Notes under the pieces: generated by a model
What the model saw: only the letters and a program-made list of their open reading frames with translations
Database searches by the model: none
Told to the model about the DNA's origin: nothing
Position numbers and translations under genes: made by a program
Part shown: positions 43,819 through 53,476 of the stretch, piece by piece
Numbering within the stretch: the stretch's first letter is position 1
How the letters are laid out: the number at the start of each line of letters is the position of its first letter
DNA from: Ekhidna lutea
GTDB taxonomy: Bacteria; Bacteroidota; Bacteroidia; Cytophagales; Cyclobacteriaceae
DNA length: 64,000 nt
Assembly: GCF_900188325.1 (NCBI RefSeq)
Contig: NZ_FZPD01000002.1
Location: 558,001 to 622,000 of the forward strand
Direction of reading: 5' to 3'

Positions 43819-43873
43819 CGAAAAACACGCAATATTTTAGACGATTCTCTGTTGTTTAGAAGATTATTTCTTC

Positions 43874-43881
43874 TATTTTTG
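43874..43881 (+). promoter_or_regulatory. TAnnTTTG promoter box of the 42-residue lipoprotein gene
   Basis: TATTTTTG lies 45 bp before the ATG at 43926. It supports expression of this very short gene. Confidence 0.5.
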
Positions 43882-43925
43882 AAGGGTTGTCAAACAAATA
43901 GCTTGCTCATCGAATAAAACCGCTT

Positions 43926-44054
43926 ATGAAATTGAAACTTACCATATTAGCTGTAATAATCCTTGCTATGAGTGCATGTACTCAAAGAACATGCCCTACT
44001 TATGCGCAGGAGGATACCAAGGAAGTAAAAACAGAACAGCAAGCTGACGCTTAA
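43926..44054 (+). CDS. 42-residue lipoprotein
   Basis: This short reading frame encodes a lipoprotein signal with lipobox AMSAC (Cys18), then TQRTCPTYAQED and a charged tail. A second Cys sits six residues after the lipid Cys, in a CPTY motif. I recall similar tiny CPTY lipoproteins in other Bacteroidota but cannot verify this here. It has its own promoter box, and its stop overlaps the convergent NtrC-type gene by 4 bp. Function is unknown. Confidence 0.65.
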   Translation: MKLKLTILAVIILAMSACTQRTCPTYAQEDTKEVKTEQQADA

Positions 44055-45208
44055 GCTTCAACGTATTTCTTTACGTCATTTTGGGTTATCTTGTCTTGAG
44101 ACATGATAACTAATCTTTCAATTACGTTTCGTAATTCTCTTATATTTCCAGTCCAGTCATATTTTTCCAATTGACTAATGGCAGCATCGTCTATTAATTT
44201 TTTAGCGGTACCGTATTCCGATGCTACTTGCTCCAAAAAATGATCCGTTAAAAGCCTAATATCTTCTTTTCTTTCTCTCAACGGAGGAACACTAATCACC
44301 ATTACACTCAGCCTGTGATAAAGATCTTCCCTGAAGTTACCATTCTCTATTTCGTTCTTCAGATTCTTATTTGTGGCGGCAAGCACTCTTACATCCACAT
44401 TGATTGTTTTATCTCCTCCCACTCGGGTGATTTTCTTATCCTGCAGTGCTCTTAAGACCTTTGCTTGAGCAGATAAGCTCATGTCTCCTATCTCATCCAG
44501 AAACAATGTGCCACCGTGCGCCTGCTCAAACTTTCCTATTCGCTGCTTATGCGCAGATGTGAATGACCCCTTTTCATGACCAAAGAGCTCACTCTCAATC
44601 AGTTCGGAGGGAATTGCTGCACAATTAACCTCAACAATAGGTGCTTTTGATCTATTACTTTTTTCATGTAACCATCTGGCCACCAGTTCCTTTCCAGTTC
44701 CATTCTCGCCATTAATTAAAACACGTGCCTCTGTGGGAGCCACTTTTTCAATTGTCTCTTTAACTTCTTTGATTGCAGTTGACTCACCAATTATCTCAAG
44801 TCCTTTACTTACTTTCTTTCTTAATACTTTCGTTTCGGTGCTTAATTGAGAACTCTCAAGTGCATTCCTAACAGTCAATAAAATTCTATTTAAATCCGGC
44901 GGTTTTTGAATGAAATCATAGGCTCCTTTTTTTGTTGCATCCACTGCTGTATCAATCGTCCCATGAGCTGAAATCATTACAAAAGGAACATCAAGCCCTT
45001 CTTCAGAAACTTTATTTAACAGTTCCATTCCATCCATTTTGGGCATCTTAATATCACAGAGGACCAAATCGATCTTCTCTGATTCAAGTTTGTTCCAGCC
45101 ATCTTCACCATCTTCAGCTGTTAGGACTTCATACTTTTCCTCTGTGAGGATATCATTGAGTGCATCTCTGATACTTTTTTCATCGTCAACAACTAAAATT
45201 TTAGGCAT
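44051..45208 (-). CDS. NtrC-type sigma-54 response regulator without Fis DNA-binding domain
   Basis: The 385-residue protein has a receiver domain (Asp52 in [13 protein letters not shown]) and a sigma-54 AAA+ domain: Walker A GENGTGK (167-173), loop GSFTSA (214-219) in place of GAFTGA, Walker [11 protein letters not shown] (234-243) and the arginine-finger region REDLYHRL. It ends after [12 protein letters not shown] plus 20 residues, so the Fis helix-turn-helix that NtrC proteins usually carry (total about 440-470 residues) is missing. It may activate RpoN from solution or bind DNA through a partner. No kinase gene is adjacent. Confidence 0.9.
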   Translation of the reverse strand: MPKILVVDDEKSIRDALNDILTEEKYEVLTAEDGEDGWNKLESEKIDLVLCDIKMPKMDGMELLNKVSEEGLDVPFVMISAHGTIDTAVDATKKGAYDFIQKPPDLNRILLTVRNALESSQLSTETKVLRKKVSKGLEIIGESTAIKEVKETIEKVAPTEARVLINGENGTGKELVARWLHEKSNRSKAPIVEVNCAAIPSELIESELFGHEKGSFTSAHKQRIGKFEQAHGGTLFLDEIGDMSLSAQAKVLRALQDKKITRVGGDKTINVDVRVLAATNKNLKNEIENGNFREDLYHRLSVMVISVPPLRERKEDIRLLTDHFLEQVASEYGTAKKLIDDAAISQLEKYDWTGNIRELRNVIERLVIMSQDKITQNDVKKYVEA

Positions 45209-45242
45209 AAGATATTTTTTAAAAACTTAATCAATAACAAAA

Positions 45243-45597
45243 AGCAAGCCAGTAAGCCGGGTTCTGTTCTATCCCGTCATTTATCTAGCCTTGCTGTCAC
45301 CAGCAAGATCAAACGACCTACCCAATTCTGCTCGGGCGAGCGACCCTCAATTGCAGAACCTATTTGGTCTTTCAGCGCGTAAGGTTTACCATGCGTTCCG
45401 ATTCACATCGAGACCGGTGAGCTCTTACCTCACCTTTTCACCTTTTCCCACCAATGGCAGGTAGTTTGTTTTCTGTGGCACTATCTCTATACTGACGAAA
45501 ACCGTCAGCACGCTTCCATTTCGGAAGTACGCTGCTCTATGCTGCCCGGACTTTCCTCACTAACAGCAAATGTCAGTGCGACAGGTCGGCTTGCGTT
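45243..45597 (-). ncRNA. rnpB: RNase P RNA (class A)
   Basis: On the minus strand the RNA begins with GCAAGCC (45588-45594), which pairs with GGCTTGC (45244-45250) to form P1. It contains the conserved GAGGAAAGTCCGGGC near the 5' end and ACAGAACCCGGCTTA near the 3' end, which make P4. It is the catalytic RNA that matures tRNA 5' ends. A promoter box lies at 45599-45606. The 3' P1 strand is followed by a short T run. Ends are good to a few bases. Confidence 0.95.
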
Positions 45598-45598
45598 G

Positions 45599-45606
45599 CA
45601 AAAGTA
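45599..45606 (-). promoter_or_regulatory. TAnnTTTG promoter box of rnpB
   Basis: On the minus strand TACTTTTG ends about 5 bp before P1 of RNase P RNA, the position expected for transcription to begin at the first base of P1. It abuts the stop codon of the gene at 45607. Confidence 0.65.
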
Positions 45607-46005
45607 TTAATGAATGTCTTTACCAGTGATCTTTAATTCCCAATCATCAGCATGTTGGGCAATTTCAAGTATCATTTCCTTTACCATTTTGTCTTTAAGG
45701 TTTACAAGGAAATTAATCGCCTCAACTTTAAGGAATCCATCTTCAACAATAAACTTGGTATACGGATACTCTTTAGATGCCTCCAGGCAGTCTAAATATG
45801 GAATGTCATAGGTTAACTTACAAACCTTAGATTTCAGATGCACTACTTCTCTTTTATAGCCAGAGTGCTCAACAATATGTCCAGTCACGGTTTGAAATCT
45901 CCCATCTTTTAATGGGACTATTATTACTGACTGAGTATCATCGTACTCTCGAAACTCCCCTCCTATTTCTTTTGCGAAATTTTGGCTAAATTTTCTGTAG
46001 TTCAT
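45607..46005 (-). CDS. Conserved-looking cytoplasmic protein of unknown function
   Basis: The 132-residue protein has no signal peptide or membrane segment. It is an alternation of charged helices and strands, with the segment KDGRFQTVTGHIVEHSGYKREVV near residue 33. I recognise no family. It lies between tamB and rnpB on the same strand, and the rnpB promoter sits at its very 3' end. Confidence 0.6.
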   Translation of the reverse strand: MNYRKFSQNFAKEIGGEFREYDDTQSVIIVPLKDGRFQTVTGHIVEHSGYKREVVHLKSKVCKLTYDIPYLDCLEASKEYPYTKFIVEDGFLKVEAINFLVNLKDKMVKEMILEIAQHADDWELKITGKDIH

Positions 46006-46071
46006 GGCGATTCAGGTTTAGAATCATAAGATAATAATTCCTTTTCAATTAGCTGCCATGTTATAAATCAA

Positions 46072-49000
46072 TTATTCTCGTGTTTCATCCTGTGATTCTT
46101 GCTCGTCATCTTGAGTGGCCGGCTCATCCTCTTCCTTCCTTCTGGAGAGCACTTCGTTGCGCTTCATGGTAAGGAGTTCAGTCAAGTCGTTAAAGGAATG
46201 TACAAACCTTAGACTTATCCCAGTCTCTTGATTTTGTTGATTTTGGTTGATTAAGTTCTGCTGATCTGAGTTTCTAAATACCTTAGCTCTTAACCTTCCA
46301 TCTTTTGTAAGGCTATATTCAACAGACCAATCACCAACAATATCATTTAATACATTGTCATTATTATCCGTTTGGCTCCCAAAGTCACCTCCTCTGGTAA
46401 CCTTGAGCCTGCCGTTTAAAAATGTGTAGGCAAACCGTAATTGAAATGTATTGAACGCATCTCTATTCAAATCTGCCAGGTTGACCTCAACTTCCAGGTT
46501 TTCATCTATCTGACTGACCAGGTAGCTTACCTGACTGGATAAAAATTCGCTTACACTATTACCCACAGTTCCACCACCACTCAACGTAAAACTTTCCCTC
46601 GGTGAGAACCGCTTTAAGAATAACAAACTTATTACCTGCCTTTTAAGCTCCTGTTCATTAGAAATAATTTGCGTAAGCACGGGATTTCTTGTCTGATCAC
46701 CTTGATTTTGAACCTCTAAGTCAAAATCGATTTGAGGTGATAGCATTCCTCCATTTAACCTTAGTACAACCAATATAGGAACCTTGTTAGCCATCTCCTC
46801 CGGTTGCTGCAATTCAGGGTTTTTCAACTCTTCGAAAGAGGCGCGTTGTAAATAAGTCGCATCTAAATCCAGTATAGCATTGTATGGATCACCGTACCAA
46901 GTTATTCTGCTTCCCGGAATGACATCAAATTCCTTACTTATGAAGTTCGGGATAGTGAAATTATATGCCCCTTCTGTGATTTCCAGCGGGCCGAACATGT
47001 TAAAATCGCCATCTGTATCCAATCTTAGCTTCAGGTTGCCTCTGCCTCTCCCACGGATAATATCTCCGGTCTTAATATCAAAAATAAGCTCACAATACGC
47101 GTCTGGCGTTACTTCTATGTCAAAATCAAGTGTAAGTCCTTTGATGGTAAAATCATCTTCATCTGTAACTCTAGTTGTATCTGAGAAATCAATAAATGTG
47201 ATATAGTCTTCTTGACCGGAGCTTGTGCCGTCTGCAATTGGAACAAAAAATCTTGTATCCTTTTCCGTTTTAATCTCTGCTTTTATTTGAAGGTCATTTA
47301 ACCCGCCTTCAATATCTATATCACCTGTTCCATATGCAGATCCATAGTATAAGCTATTATCCAGGCTGGTGGTATTCAAAAACTCGAAATCATTGGCAGA
47401 TACATTGATATCCAATACAAAATTCTTGAAGCCGTTATGTCCTACCACCCCAGACACCACTGCATTGGCTCCTTTCCTATCAATCAGCCCGAAATTTATC
47501 AGTTTAATCTGATTAGCATCAAAATCAATCCTACCTTCAAAATTATAATTTGTATTCAAGTAATCGACTGTTAGGTTTCCATTTTGGATCTTACAATTTC
47601 CAACAACATTGGGTTTGGCTATACTTCCAGAAAGCTTCAATGATCCATTGGCGTACCCACTAAAACTTGAAAAGTTAGCTTCAACAAAAGGACGTGCCAT
47701 CCGAAGGTCAGCCTCATCAAATGTGATGCTAAAATCAAGTTGTTCACTAGATTTTAATGGAAAATAATACCCCTCCACATTGATCGCACTCACATCTGCC
47801 CTTTGGACAGATACTTTTGTGTAGATGCTTTCCTTTAAAGGATCCCACCTGGAGGTACCATTTACATCGCCGATCTCAAGGTCATCGTACTTCAAGTTTT
47901 TAAGCAAGAACCCTCCATCAAACTTGAATGATTCTTTACTGGTTTCTCTAAAAATTTTAAAGTTTCCATTTAAATATCCACCAATTGTGGCTTGAGAAAA
48001 TAATCCTGCCTTATTCATATTAAGATCTTCAGCAGAAATTACAATGTTTGTTGGAATAGAGTCTGCATAGACACCTTCAACTGCAATCGATTCACTGGAG
48101 TCAAAAATTTCAAGATTTATTATTTCTGTTTTTTCATTTGTTATGACGATTCTATTGGATGGGTTAAACTTCCAATTGTCCTCCAAAAGCTTAATTGAAG
48201 ATGGAAGCATCTTTACAACTATTGAATCATCACCCAACACAACATTGCTCTCCAATCGAATATCACTTCCAGTTCCAGGCTGCTTCACCAATGTTGTCAG
48301 ATCAACATTGTCGTCATACCATACTCCTTCCACAAGCAGCTCTTCTGTGCTGGGCATACCCTTTATGACCTGTTTGTCTGATTGAAAGATGAAGTTTGTA
48401 AGAATCGATCCTTCATCCATATCTTCTGAACCATTCACTTCCAGGCTGGGATTATAAAATTCATTGCTGCCTACAAAAAAAGTGTCAGATTCGAGATAAA
48501 AGGAAAGATTCGCATTTTTACTTTGCCTAAATTCACCTTCAATTATAGTCTTGCCTCCAAAGGAAACAGGTAATTGTAGAGAGTCAAGATATTTTGAAAT
48601 ATTATCGACTCGAGCATCAAGTTTAAATTTGTAAGTGTTCCCGCTTCCTGCACGTTTACTAGTATCAGTGTTTATCAGGAGCTTCGATGCATACCCGGCG
48701 GCCATATTTGGGATATCTTTTAATACATCGCTTACTTTAAATTCTCCGTTTATTCGAGAATAAAAGCCAGGGAAAGCTAATTTAATTAGACGTGTACTAT
48801 CCTCCAGATTAGCAGTAAAACGAATGGAATCAAGTATGATATTTTTGGAGTCATACTCCAACAGACCCGAATCAATATCTAGTCGAGCTACAAAATTATC
48901 AATGTCTAAATCAAGTACATCCAGGCCAATTTTTCCATATGCTGATATTCTTCTTTCGGTGAGATTTAACTGATTTGCATTGAAGGTGTTAACTTCCAGA

Positions 49001-50574
49001 TTTAGCTTTAATTCTTCCTTTTCGTCCCTAAAATCAACCTGTCCTTCTCCTCGCAGATGGCAATTGGGATCTCGAATCGCAAAAATTCCTTCAAAATAAT
49101 TCTTAGCGAATTTCCCGTCAGCTTCGATGGTATCATACACGTACCCTTTGAGGCCACTCGAATAAACAAGAGCCTTAAGGTCAAACTCTGCATTGTCTGG
49201 TCTTATTCCCTTTCCATTAACAGTCGCCTTTAGGTTTACGCGCTGAACCAACGTGTTTTTAAAAAAAGCCCCCACATTGACATCCTTAAACTCAAGATTT
49301 CCCACATAGGACATTTCTTCGGGGTTGTCCGGGATTTTTAGATTTATATCTGTGTGAACAGATCCTTGATTAGTAACAAAATCACCACGTGCAACGAAAT
49401 CTTTAACAAAGCCAGCAAAACTCCCGGTGAAATCAATTTTGCCCATGCGGTTAAGATTTCTTGTGTACTCACCAATGTAAGGTCTTAAATCTCTTGGTTC
49501 AAGGTGAGAGTCAGTGAAATCTGCCAAAATAAATACCTGTGAAATATCCGGTAAACCAAAACAGCTCACACCTCCTACAAAATAGGACTGACCATAACCA
49601 AACCGTGTCTCTTCTATATTAAAATCACCTACAGTACCCCATATTATTCCATCAATGGTAATATCATCCTTTACCTTATCAAGCCCGGTTACAATTTTTA
49701 TATCTTCATCAGAAATTCTGGAATCCTTGAAATGCAAAATGAAGGAAACACTATCCTGAAAGTATCCTAGATCATCCAATCCATTGTAGAAAAACTCAAG
49801 ACTATCAGAAATATGGCTCGTGGGTGTTCGTAAATTCAAATCATCTACACTGAGTGAACTATTACAAACAAGAAATCTTGTGTTAAAATCCCTTATTGTA
49901 AAGTCTGAATTTTGTTCAATACCCCTCATCTGCACTATGTCACCAGTAATCGTGTCAGACCTTATGGAAAGATCAGCTACAGTGAAATCAGGAATTGAAA
50001 AATTAAGGTTCGCGAAATCTAATCGCGTTCGAACAGGTTCTTTTGTTTTATCCTTAAGGCTTAGATTCAAATTTGATAATGTAATCTGCCCCACATGAAT
50101 GGGTTTTGACTTTTTCTTAACTGTATCTTTCTTCAACGCATTAATAAACTCGGAGAGATTAAGCTTAGACAGGCTGTCATGTTTTATCAAATTCAACCTT
50201 AGGTCGAGAGAAGATATTTCTTCCACACTGAGGTAATCCTGCAAGATCAAATCCCATATTCTGTAGTTTATTTCCAAATCATGCGAGTACACCATGGTAT
50301 CACCAGCATGATCTTTAATTAAGATTTCCATTAGACTCGCCTTATCAAGCCAGGAGACTTTCACACGCTGAATGGAAATTTCGTGATCTGTTTTCTTTGA
50401 GATTATTTCCAGTACCTCATGAGCTAGAAAAGTTTGAACAGGACGAAGCTGCAACAATAGCATCACCACCAGCAAAATAGCTATGGAATAAAAGAAAACA
50501 CCTGAAAAAAGCTTCCAGAGTGTTCTACGAACTTGCGATATCGTTATCTTGGCCTTCAAAAAAAGCAGTGGCAA
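46072..50574 (-). CDS. tamB: TamB-type translocation and assembly module protein
   Basis: The 1500-residue protein has an N-terminal membrane anchor (about 24-44), a very long stretch of strand repeats as in AsmA/TamB lipid-transfer proteins, and a C-terminal DUF490/TamB domain (about 1060-1450; RGRGRGNLKLRLDTDGDFNMFGPLEITEG region). TamB spans the periplasm and is linked to outer-membrane lipid and protein supply. The frame opens with TTG at 50574 directly after a TAA; a second TTG lies at 50559. No ATG exists before the anchor. The 5' end overlaps the divergent tsaD start. Confidence 0.9.
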   Translation of the reverse strand: MPLLFLKAKITISQVRRTLWKLFSGVFFYSIAILLVVMLLLQLRPVQTFLAHEVLEIISKKTDHEISIQRVKVSWLDKASLMEILIKDHAGDTMVYSHDLEINYRIWDLILQDYLSVEEISSLDLRLNLIKHDSLSKLNLSEFINALKKDTVKKKSKPIHVGQITLSNLNLSLKDKTKEPVRTRLDFANLNFSIPDFTVADLSIRSDTITGDIVQMRGIEQNSDFTIRDFNTRFLVCNSSLSVDDLNLRTPTSHISDSLEFFYNGLDDLGYFQDSVSFILHFKDSRISDEDIKIVTGLDKVKDDITIDGIIWGTVGDFNIEETRFGYGQSYFVGGVSCFGLPDISQVFILADFTDSHLEPRDLRPYIGEYTRNLNRMGKIDFTGSFAGFVKDFVARGDFVTNQGSVHTDINLKIPDNPEEMSYVGNLEFKDVNVGAFFKNTLVQRVNLKATVNGKGIRPDNAEFDLKALVYSSGLKGYVYDTIEADGKFAKNYFEGIFAIRDPNCHLRGEGQVDFRDEKEELKLNLEVNTFNANQLNLTERRISAYGKIGLDVLDLDIDNFVARLDIDSGLLEYDSKNIILDSIRFTANLEDSTRLIKLAFPGFYSRINGEFKVSDVLKDIPNMAAGYASKLLINTDTSKRAGSGNTYKFKLDARVDNISKYLDSLQLPVSFGGKTIIEGEFRQSKNANLSFYLESDTFFVGSNEFYNPSLEVNGSEDMDEGSILTNFIFQSDKQVIKGMPSTEELLVEGVWYDDNVDLTTLVKQPGTGSDIRLESNVVLGDDSIVVKMLPSSIKLLEDNWKFNPSNRIVITNEKTEIINLEIFDSSESIAVEGVYADSIPTNIVISAEDLNMNKAGLFSQATIGGYLNGNFKIFRETSKESFKFDGGFLLKNLKYDDLEIGDVNGTSRWDPLKESIYTKVSVQRADVSAINVEGYYFPLKSSEQLDFSITFDEADLRMARPFVEANFSSFSGYANGSLKLSGSIAKPNVVGNCKIQNGNLTVDYLNTNYNFEGRIDFDANQIKLINFGLIDRKGANAVVSGVVGHNGFKNFVLDINVSANDFEFLNTTSLDNSLYYGSAYGTGDIDIEGGLNDLQIKAEIKTEKDTRFFVPIADGTSSGQEDYITFIDFSDTTRVTDEDDFTIKGLTLDFDIEVTPDAYCELIFDIKTGDIIRGRGRGNLKLRLDTDGDFNMFGPLEITEGAYNFTIPNFISKEFDVIPGSRITWYGDPYNAILDLDATYLQRASFEELKNPELQQPEEMANKVPILVVLRLNGGMLSPQIDFDLEVQNQGDQTRNPVLTQIISNEQELKRQVISLLFLKRFSPRESFTLSGGGTVGNSVSEFLSSQVSYLVSQIDENLEVEVNLADLNRDAFNTFQLRFAYTFLNGRLKVTRGGDFGSQTDNNDNVLNDIVGDWSVEYSLTKDGRLRAKVFRNSDQQNLINQNQQNQETGISLRFVHSFNDLTELLTMKRNEVLSRRKEEDEPATQDDEQESQDETRE

Positions 50575-51569
50575 TTATTCTAGGTATAGAGTCTTCTTGT
50601 GACGAAACTTCAGCATCTGTCTGTATCGACGGCAAAGTAATCAATAATGAGATTGCCGGACAAGATATACATGAGCAGTACGGAGGTGTCGTTCCTGAGC
50701 TTGCTTCCAGAGAGCATCAGAGAAATATCGTGCCAGTTGTCAATCATGTGCTTACCCACGCCGGTATTAACGTAAAAGACTTAGATGGGATTGCCTACAC
50801 CAGAGGGCCAGGACTACTTGGAGCCTTATTAATAGGATCAAGTTTTGCAAAAGCAATGGCAAGTTCACTTGATATTCCGCTGATACCGGTCCACCATATG
50901 AAAGCTCATGTGCTTGCGCACTTCATCGATGACCCCAAACCAACCTATCCTTTCATATGCCTGACCGTAAGCGGAGGTCACACACAAATCTTGCGTGTGA
51001 ACAGTCCTACCGAAATGAATATCCTTGGCCAAACACAGGATGATGCAGTAGGTGAAGCTTTTGATAAAGCAGCTAAACTATTGGGGCTTCCTTACCCAGG
51101 TGGTCCCATGATCGATAAGTTATCAAAAGAAGGAGATGAAAATAAATTCTCTTTTGCGGAATCTGAGATGCCTGATTTGGATTATTCTTTTAGTGGGATT
51201 AAGACCTCAATTCTTTACTTTCTCAGAAAGGAGGTCAGAAAAAATGAAAATTTCATTGATGAGAACCTGAATGATCTGGCAGCAAGTATTCAAAAAGTAC
51301 TCATATCCATGTTGATGGATAAACTTATCAAAGCCGCCAAACAAGAGAATATTAATCAGATTGCAATTGCCGGGGGCGTCTCTGCAAATAGTGGCCTTAG
51401 AGAAAGATTGGAACAAGAAGCGCAAAAAAAAGGTTGGGACATATTTATTCCCGACTTTCAATATTGCACCGATAACGCTGGCATGATCGCAATAAGCGGT
51501 CACCTACTTTTTCAGGAACAAGCATTTGGGAAGCTGACTGACAGTCCGCTTCCCAGGATGCCATTTTAA
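50568..51569 (+). CDS. tsaD: tRNA threonylcarbamoyladenosine transferase TsaD
   Basis: From the GTG at 50568 the protein has 333 residues and begins (M)AIILGIESSCDETSASV, the standard TsaD start. A longer GTG frame from 50520 adds 16 residues that do not fit the family. The metal motif HHMKAHVLAH, SGGHTQIL and AIAGGVSANSGLR are present. With TsaB/TsaE it transfers threonylcarbamoyl to A37 of ANN-decoding tRNAs. It overlaps tamB head to head by 7 bp and is followed by smpB after 23 bp. Confidence 0.95.
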   Translation: MAIILGIESSCDETSASVCIDGKVINNEIAGQDIHEQYGGVVPELASREHQRNIVPVVNHVLTHAGINVKDLDGIAYTRGPGLLGALLIGSSFAKAMASSLDIPLIPVHHMKAHVLAHFIDDPKPTYPFICLTVSGGHTQILRVNSPTEMNILGQTQDDAVGEAFDKAAKLLGLPYPGGPMIDKLSKEGDENKFSFAESEMPDLDYSFSGIKTSILYFLRKEVRKNENFIDENLNDLAASIQKVLISMLMDKLIKAAKQENINQIAIAGGVSANSGLRERLEQEAQKKGWDIFIPDFQYCTDNAGMIAISGHLLFQEQAFGKLTDSPLPRMPF

Positions 51570-51592
51570 GAAGTCTATTATATATTTAAACT

Positions 51593-52060
51593 ATGAGTAA
51601 GGACAAGGGCAGGTTTTCTAACAACGTTCAAATAAAGAATCGTAAAGCGAGCTACGAGTATGAATTTGTAGAAAAGGTAGAAGCTGGAATCATGCTCAAG
51701 GGTACTGAAATAAAATCATTGAGAGAAGGCAAGGCAAGCATTCAGGAGGCTTACTGCTATTTCAAGAAAGAGGAACTCTATATTAAAGGAATGAATATAT
51801 CACCTTACTCACAAGCTAGCTTTGAGAGTCATGAAATGACTAGGGATCGCAAACTGCTACTTAAGAAACGTGAACTTGAGAAATTTAAATCTAAAATGGA
51901 TGAGAAGGGCTTAACGATAGTTCCTGTACGCATTTACATTAATAGCCGCGGTTTAGCGAAGTTAGAAATAGCTCTGGCTAAAGGAAAGAAAATTTACGAC
52001 AAGAGAGACAGCATTAAGAAGAAGGATCAAAAAAGAGAACTCGAACGAATGAAGATTTGA
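51593..52060 (+). CDS. smpB: SsrA-binding protein SmpB
   Basis: The 155-residue protein has the SmpB beta-barrel core (NRKASYEYEFVEKVEAGIMLKGTEIKSLREGKAS) and a basic C-terminal tail (KGKKIYDKRDSIKKKDQKRE). It carries tmRNA to stalled ribosomes. It sits between tsaD and an HNH gene in one plus-strand run. The tmRNA gene itself was not found in this window. Confidence 0.96.
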   Translation: MSKDKGRFSNNVQIKNRKASYEYEFVEKVEAGIMLKGTEIKSLREGKASIQEAYCYFKKEELYIKGMNISPYSQASFESHEMTRDRKLLLKKRELEKFKSKMDEKGLTIVPVRIYINSRGLAKLEIALAKGKKIYDKRDSIKKKDQKRELERMKI

Positions 52061-52061
52061 T

Positions 52062-52574
52062 ATGATGAACACTGTACTGATACTCAATCAAGACTACACT
52101 CCCCTAACTGTGTGCTCAGTACAGCGAGCATTTATGCTCATGTTCCTAAAGAAAGCTGATTTAATCACTCAGATTAAAGAAAAAGAACTTAGATCAGTAA
52201 CTCAATCATTCCCATTCCCCTCCGTAATAAAGATTAAGTATTATGTGTCCATACCCTACAAGGGTGTAGTTATGAGTAGGCATAATATTTTCAAACGTGA
52301 TGGTGGGAAATGTCAATACTGCGGTACGAGCAGCGACCTTACAATTGATCATGTGGTGCCCCGATCCAGGGGTGGTAAGTCCACCTGGACGAATCTGGTG
52401 ACAGCATGCAAAAAATGTAACTCAAAGAAAAGTGATTATACCCTTGAGAAGGTTGGCATGAAGCTGACAAAAGCTCCCATAAAGCCTAATTATCTTACTT
52501 TTCTAAGAATGAACAATGGTGCTTTTCGAGATGATTGGGCCCCTTATCTAAATCCGAAAAAAGTTAGCGCCTAG
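52062..52574 (+). CDS. HNH endonuclease-family protein
   Basis: The 170-residue protein has a helical N-terminus and a zinc-type HNH domain: CQYCGTSSDLTIDHVVPRSRGG and TACKKCNSKKSDYTLE, giving two CxxC pairs and the His-Asn-His core. Such small genes are widespread in Bacteroidota and are often chromosomal, with no known restriction partner. It starts 1 bp after the smpB stop, so translation is probably coupled. DNA cleavage is inferred from the motif only. Confidence 0.9.
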   Translation: MMNTVLILNQDYTPLTVCSVQRAFMLMFLKKADLITQIKEKELRSVTQSFPFPSVIKIKYYVSIPYKGVVMSRHNIFKRDGGKCQYCGTSSDLTIDHVVPRSRGGKSTWTNLVTACKKCNSKKSDYTLEKVGMKLTKAPIKPNYLTFLRMNNGAFRDDWAPYLNPKKVSA

Positions 52575-52598
52575 TACTAACTTTAAGTCAAAAAAAGA

Positions 52599-52949
52599 AT
52601 GAAAAGATTATCCATCATTTTAATGGGTGTGATTGCTTTTGCCTGCAATCCTTCTGAGAACCAGAAAGAAAATGAAAGGGAAGAAGCACTTGAACGGTTT
52701 GAGGAGCGAAAGAAAGAACTTGAGGATCAAATAGAGGAATTAAAGAAAGACTCTAAAGATGCTGCAGAAGATGCAAAACGAGACATTGAAACCGCATTAA
52801 AGAAGCTGCAGAAACAACGAAGAAAAGTGGTTGATGAGGCGGATAAGCTCAGAAAAGCAACTCAAAAAGAACTGGAAGATGCAATCAATGATGCCAAAAA
52901 AGAATATGAGGAATGGCTAGAGGAGAAGAAAAAACAGATAGAGGATTAA
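52599..52949 (+). CDS. Coiled-coil lipoprotein
   Basis: The 116-residue product has a lipoprotein signal with lipobox AFAC (Cys about residue 16). Nearly all the rest is a charged coiled coil rich in Glu and Lys (heptad-like ELEDQIEELKKDSKDAAEDA). It is probably anchored in a membrane and extends into the periplasm, like a small Lpp-type protein. Function is unknown. It ends the tsaD-smpB-HNH run and is followed by a bidirectional terminator. Confidence 0.75.
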   Translation: MKRLSIILMGVIAFACNPSENQKENEREEALERFEERKKELEDQIEELKKDSKDAAEDAKRDIETALKKLQKQRRKVVDEADKLRKATQKELEDAINDAKKEYEEWLEEKKKQIED

Positions 52950-52950
52950 A

Positions 52951-52981
52951 CAAAAAACCCAGACAATTTATGCCTGGGTTT
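52951..52981. terminator. Bidirectional terminator between coiled-coil lipoprotein and ExbD genes
   Basis: AAACCCAG (52955-52962) and CTGGGTTT (52974-52981) form an 8-bp stem with an 11-nt loop. The minus strand is followed by a T run, which suits the exb operon. The plus strand has AT-rich sequence after it. Confidence 0.75.
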
Positions 52982-53006
52982 AATATATATTTCTGAAAAA
53001 GTTATT

Positions 53007-53468
53007 CTATTTATCTACACCTCTAACAGACTTGTACAGAATCTTTCGGGCATTTGATTTTCGCAATGTTTGTTCAACATCGGAAACAATACCCATTTTC
53101 ACTTCTGAGTCGATATTCAACGCCATAGTGATACGATCCCTCTCTGCTTCAGTCAGCTTGTCTTTCTCCTGATTAACAAATAGTGTCAATTCATCAGGCT
53201 CCATAAAAACATCATTGGTTTGAATCCTTGGTTCTTCACCGTACGTACCAATGTTCTTTGGTTCTCCGATGTAGATATGACTTACCAATGACTTCTTTTG
53301 GATCTTAGAAAGTTGATCTGCTTTGGGAAGTAATTGCTTTACTAAAATCTCTTGCTCTCTCATCACAGTTGTTACCATGAAGAAGAATAGAAGCATAAAG
53401 ATAATATCCGGCAATGCTGCTGTTGGTATATCCTGAGATGCGCTCGATTTTTTCTTAAACTTCGACAT
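53007..53468 (-). CDS. exbD: ExbD/TolR-family biopolymer transport protein (second copy)
   Basis: The 153-residue protein has a short cytoplasmic start, one transmembrane helix (about 17-37, ALPDIIFMLLFFFMVTT) with the family Asp at its start, and a periplasmic domain. It should couple proton flow through ExbB to a TonB-like energiser at the inner membrane. It is the last gene of the four-gene exb operon, 8 bp after the first ExbD gene. Confidence 0.92.
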   Translation of the reverse strand: MSKFKKKSSASQDIPTAALPDIIFMLLFFFMVTTVMREQEILVKQLLPKADQLSKIQKKSLVSHIYIGEPKNIGTYGEEPRIQTNDVFMEPDELTLFVNQEKDKLTEAERDRITMALNIDSEVKMGIVSDVEQTLRKSNARKILYKSVRGVDK

Positions 53469-53476
53469 AGTACACC

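Noticed and set aside
51593-52060. tmRNA gene near smpB
   Set aside because: No tRNA-Ala-like ends or tag reading frame were found in the gaps around smpB. The pair is often unlinked.
52062-52574. Restriction-modification system around the HNH gene
   Set aside because: There is no methylase nearby, and the gene is embedded between housekeeping genes (tsaD, smpB) with tight spacing.
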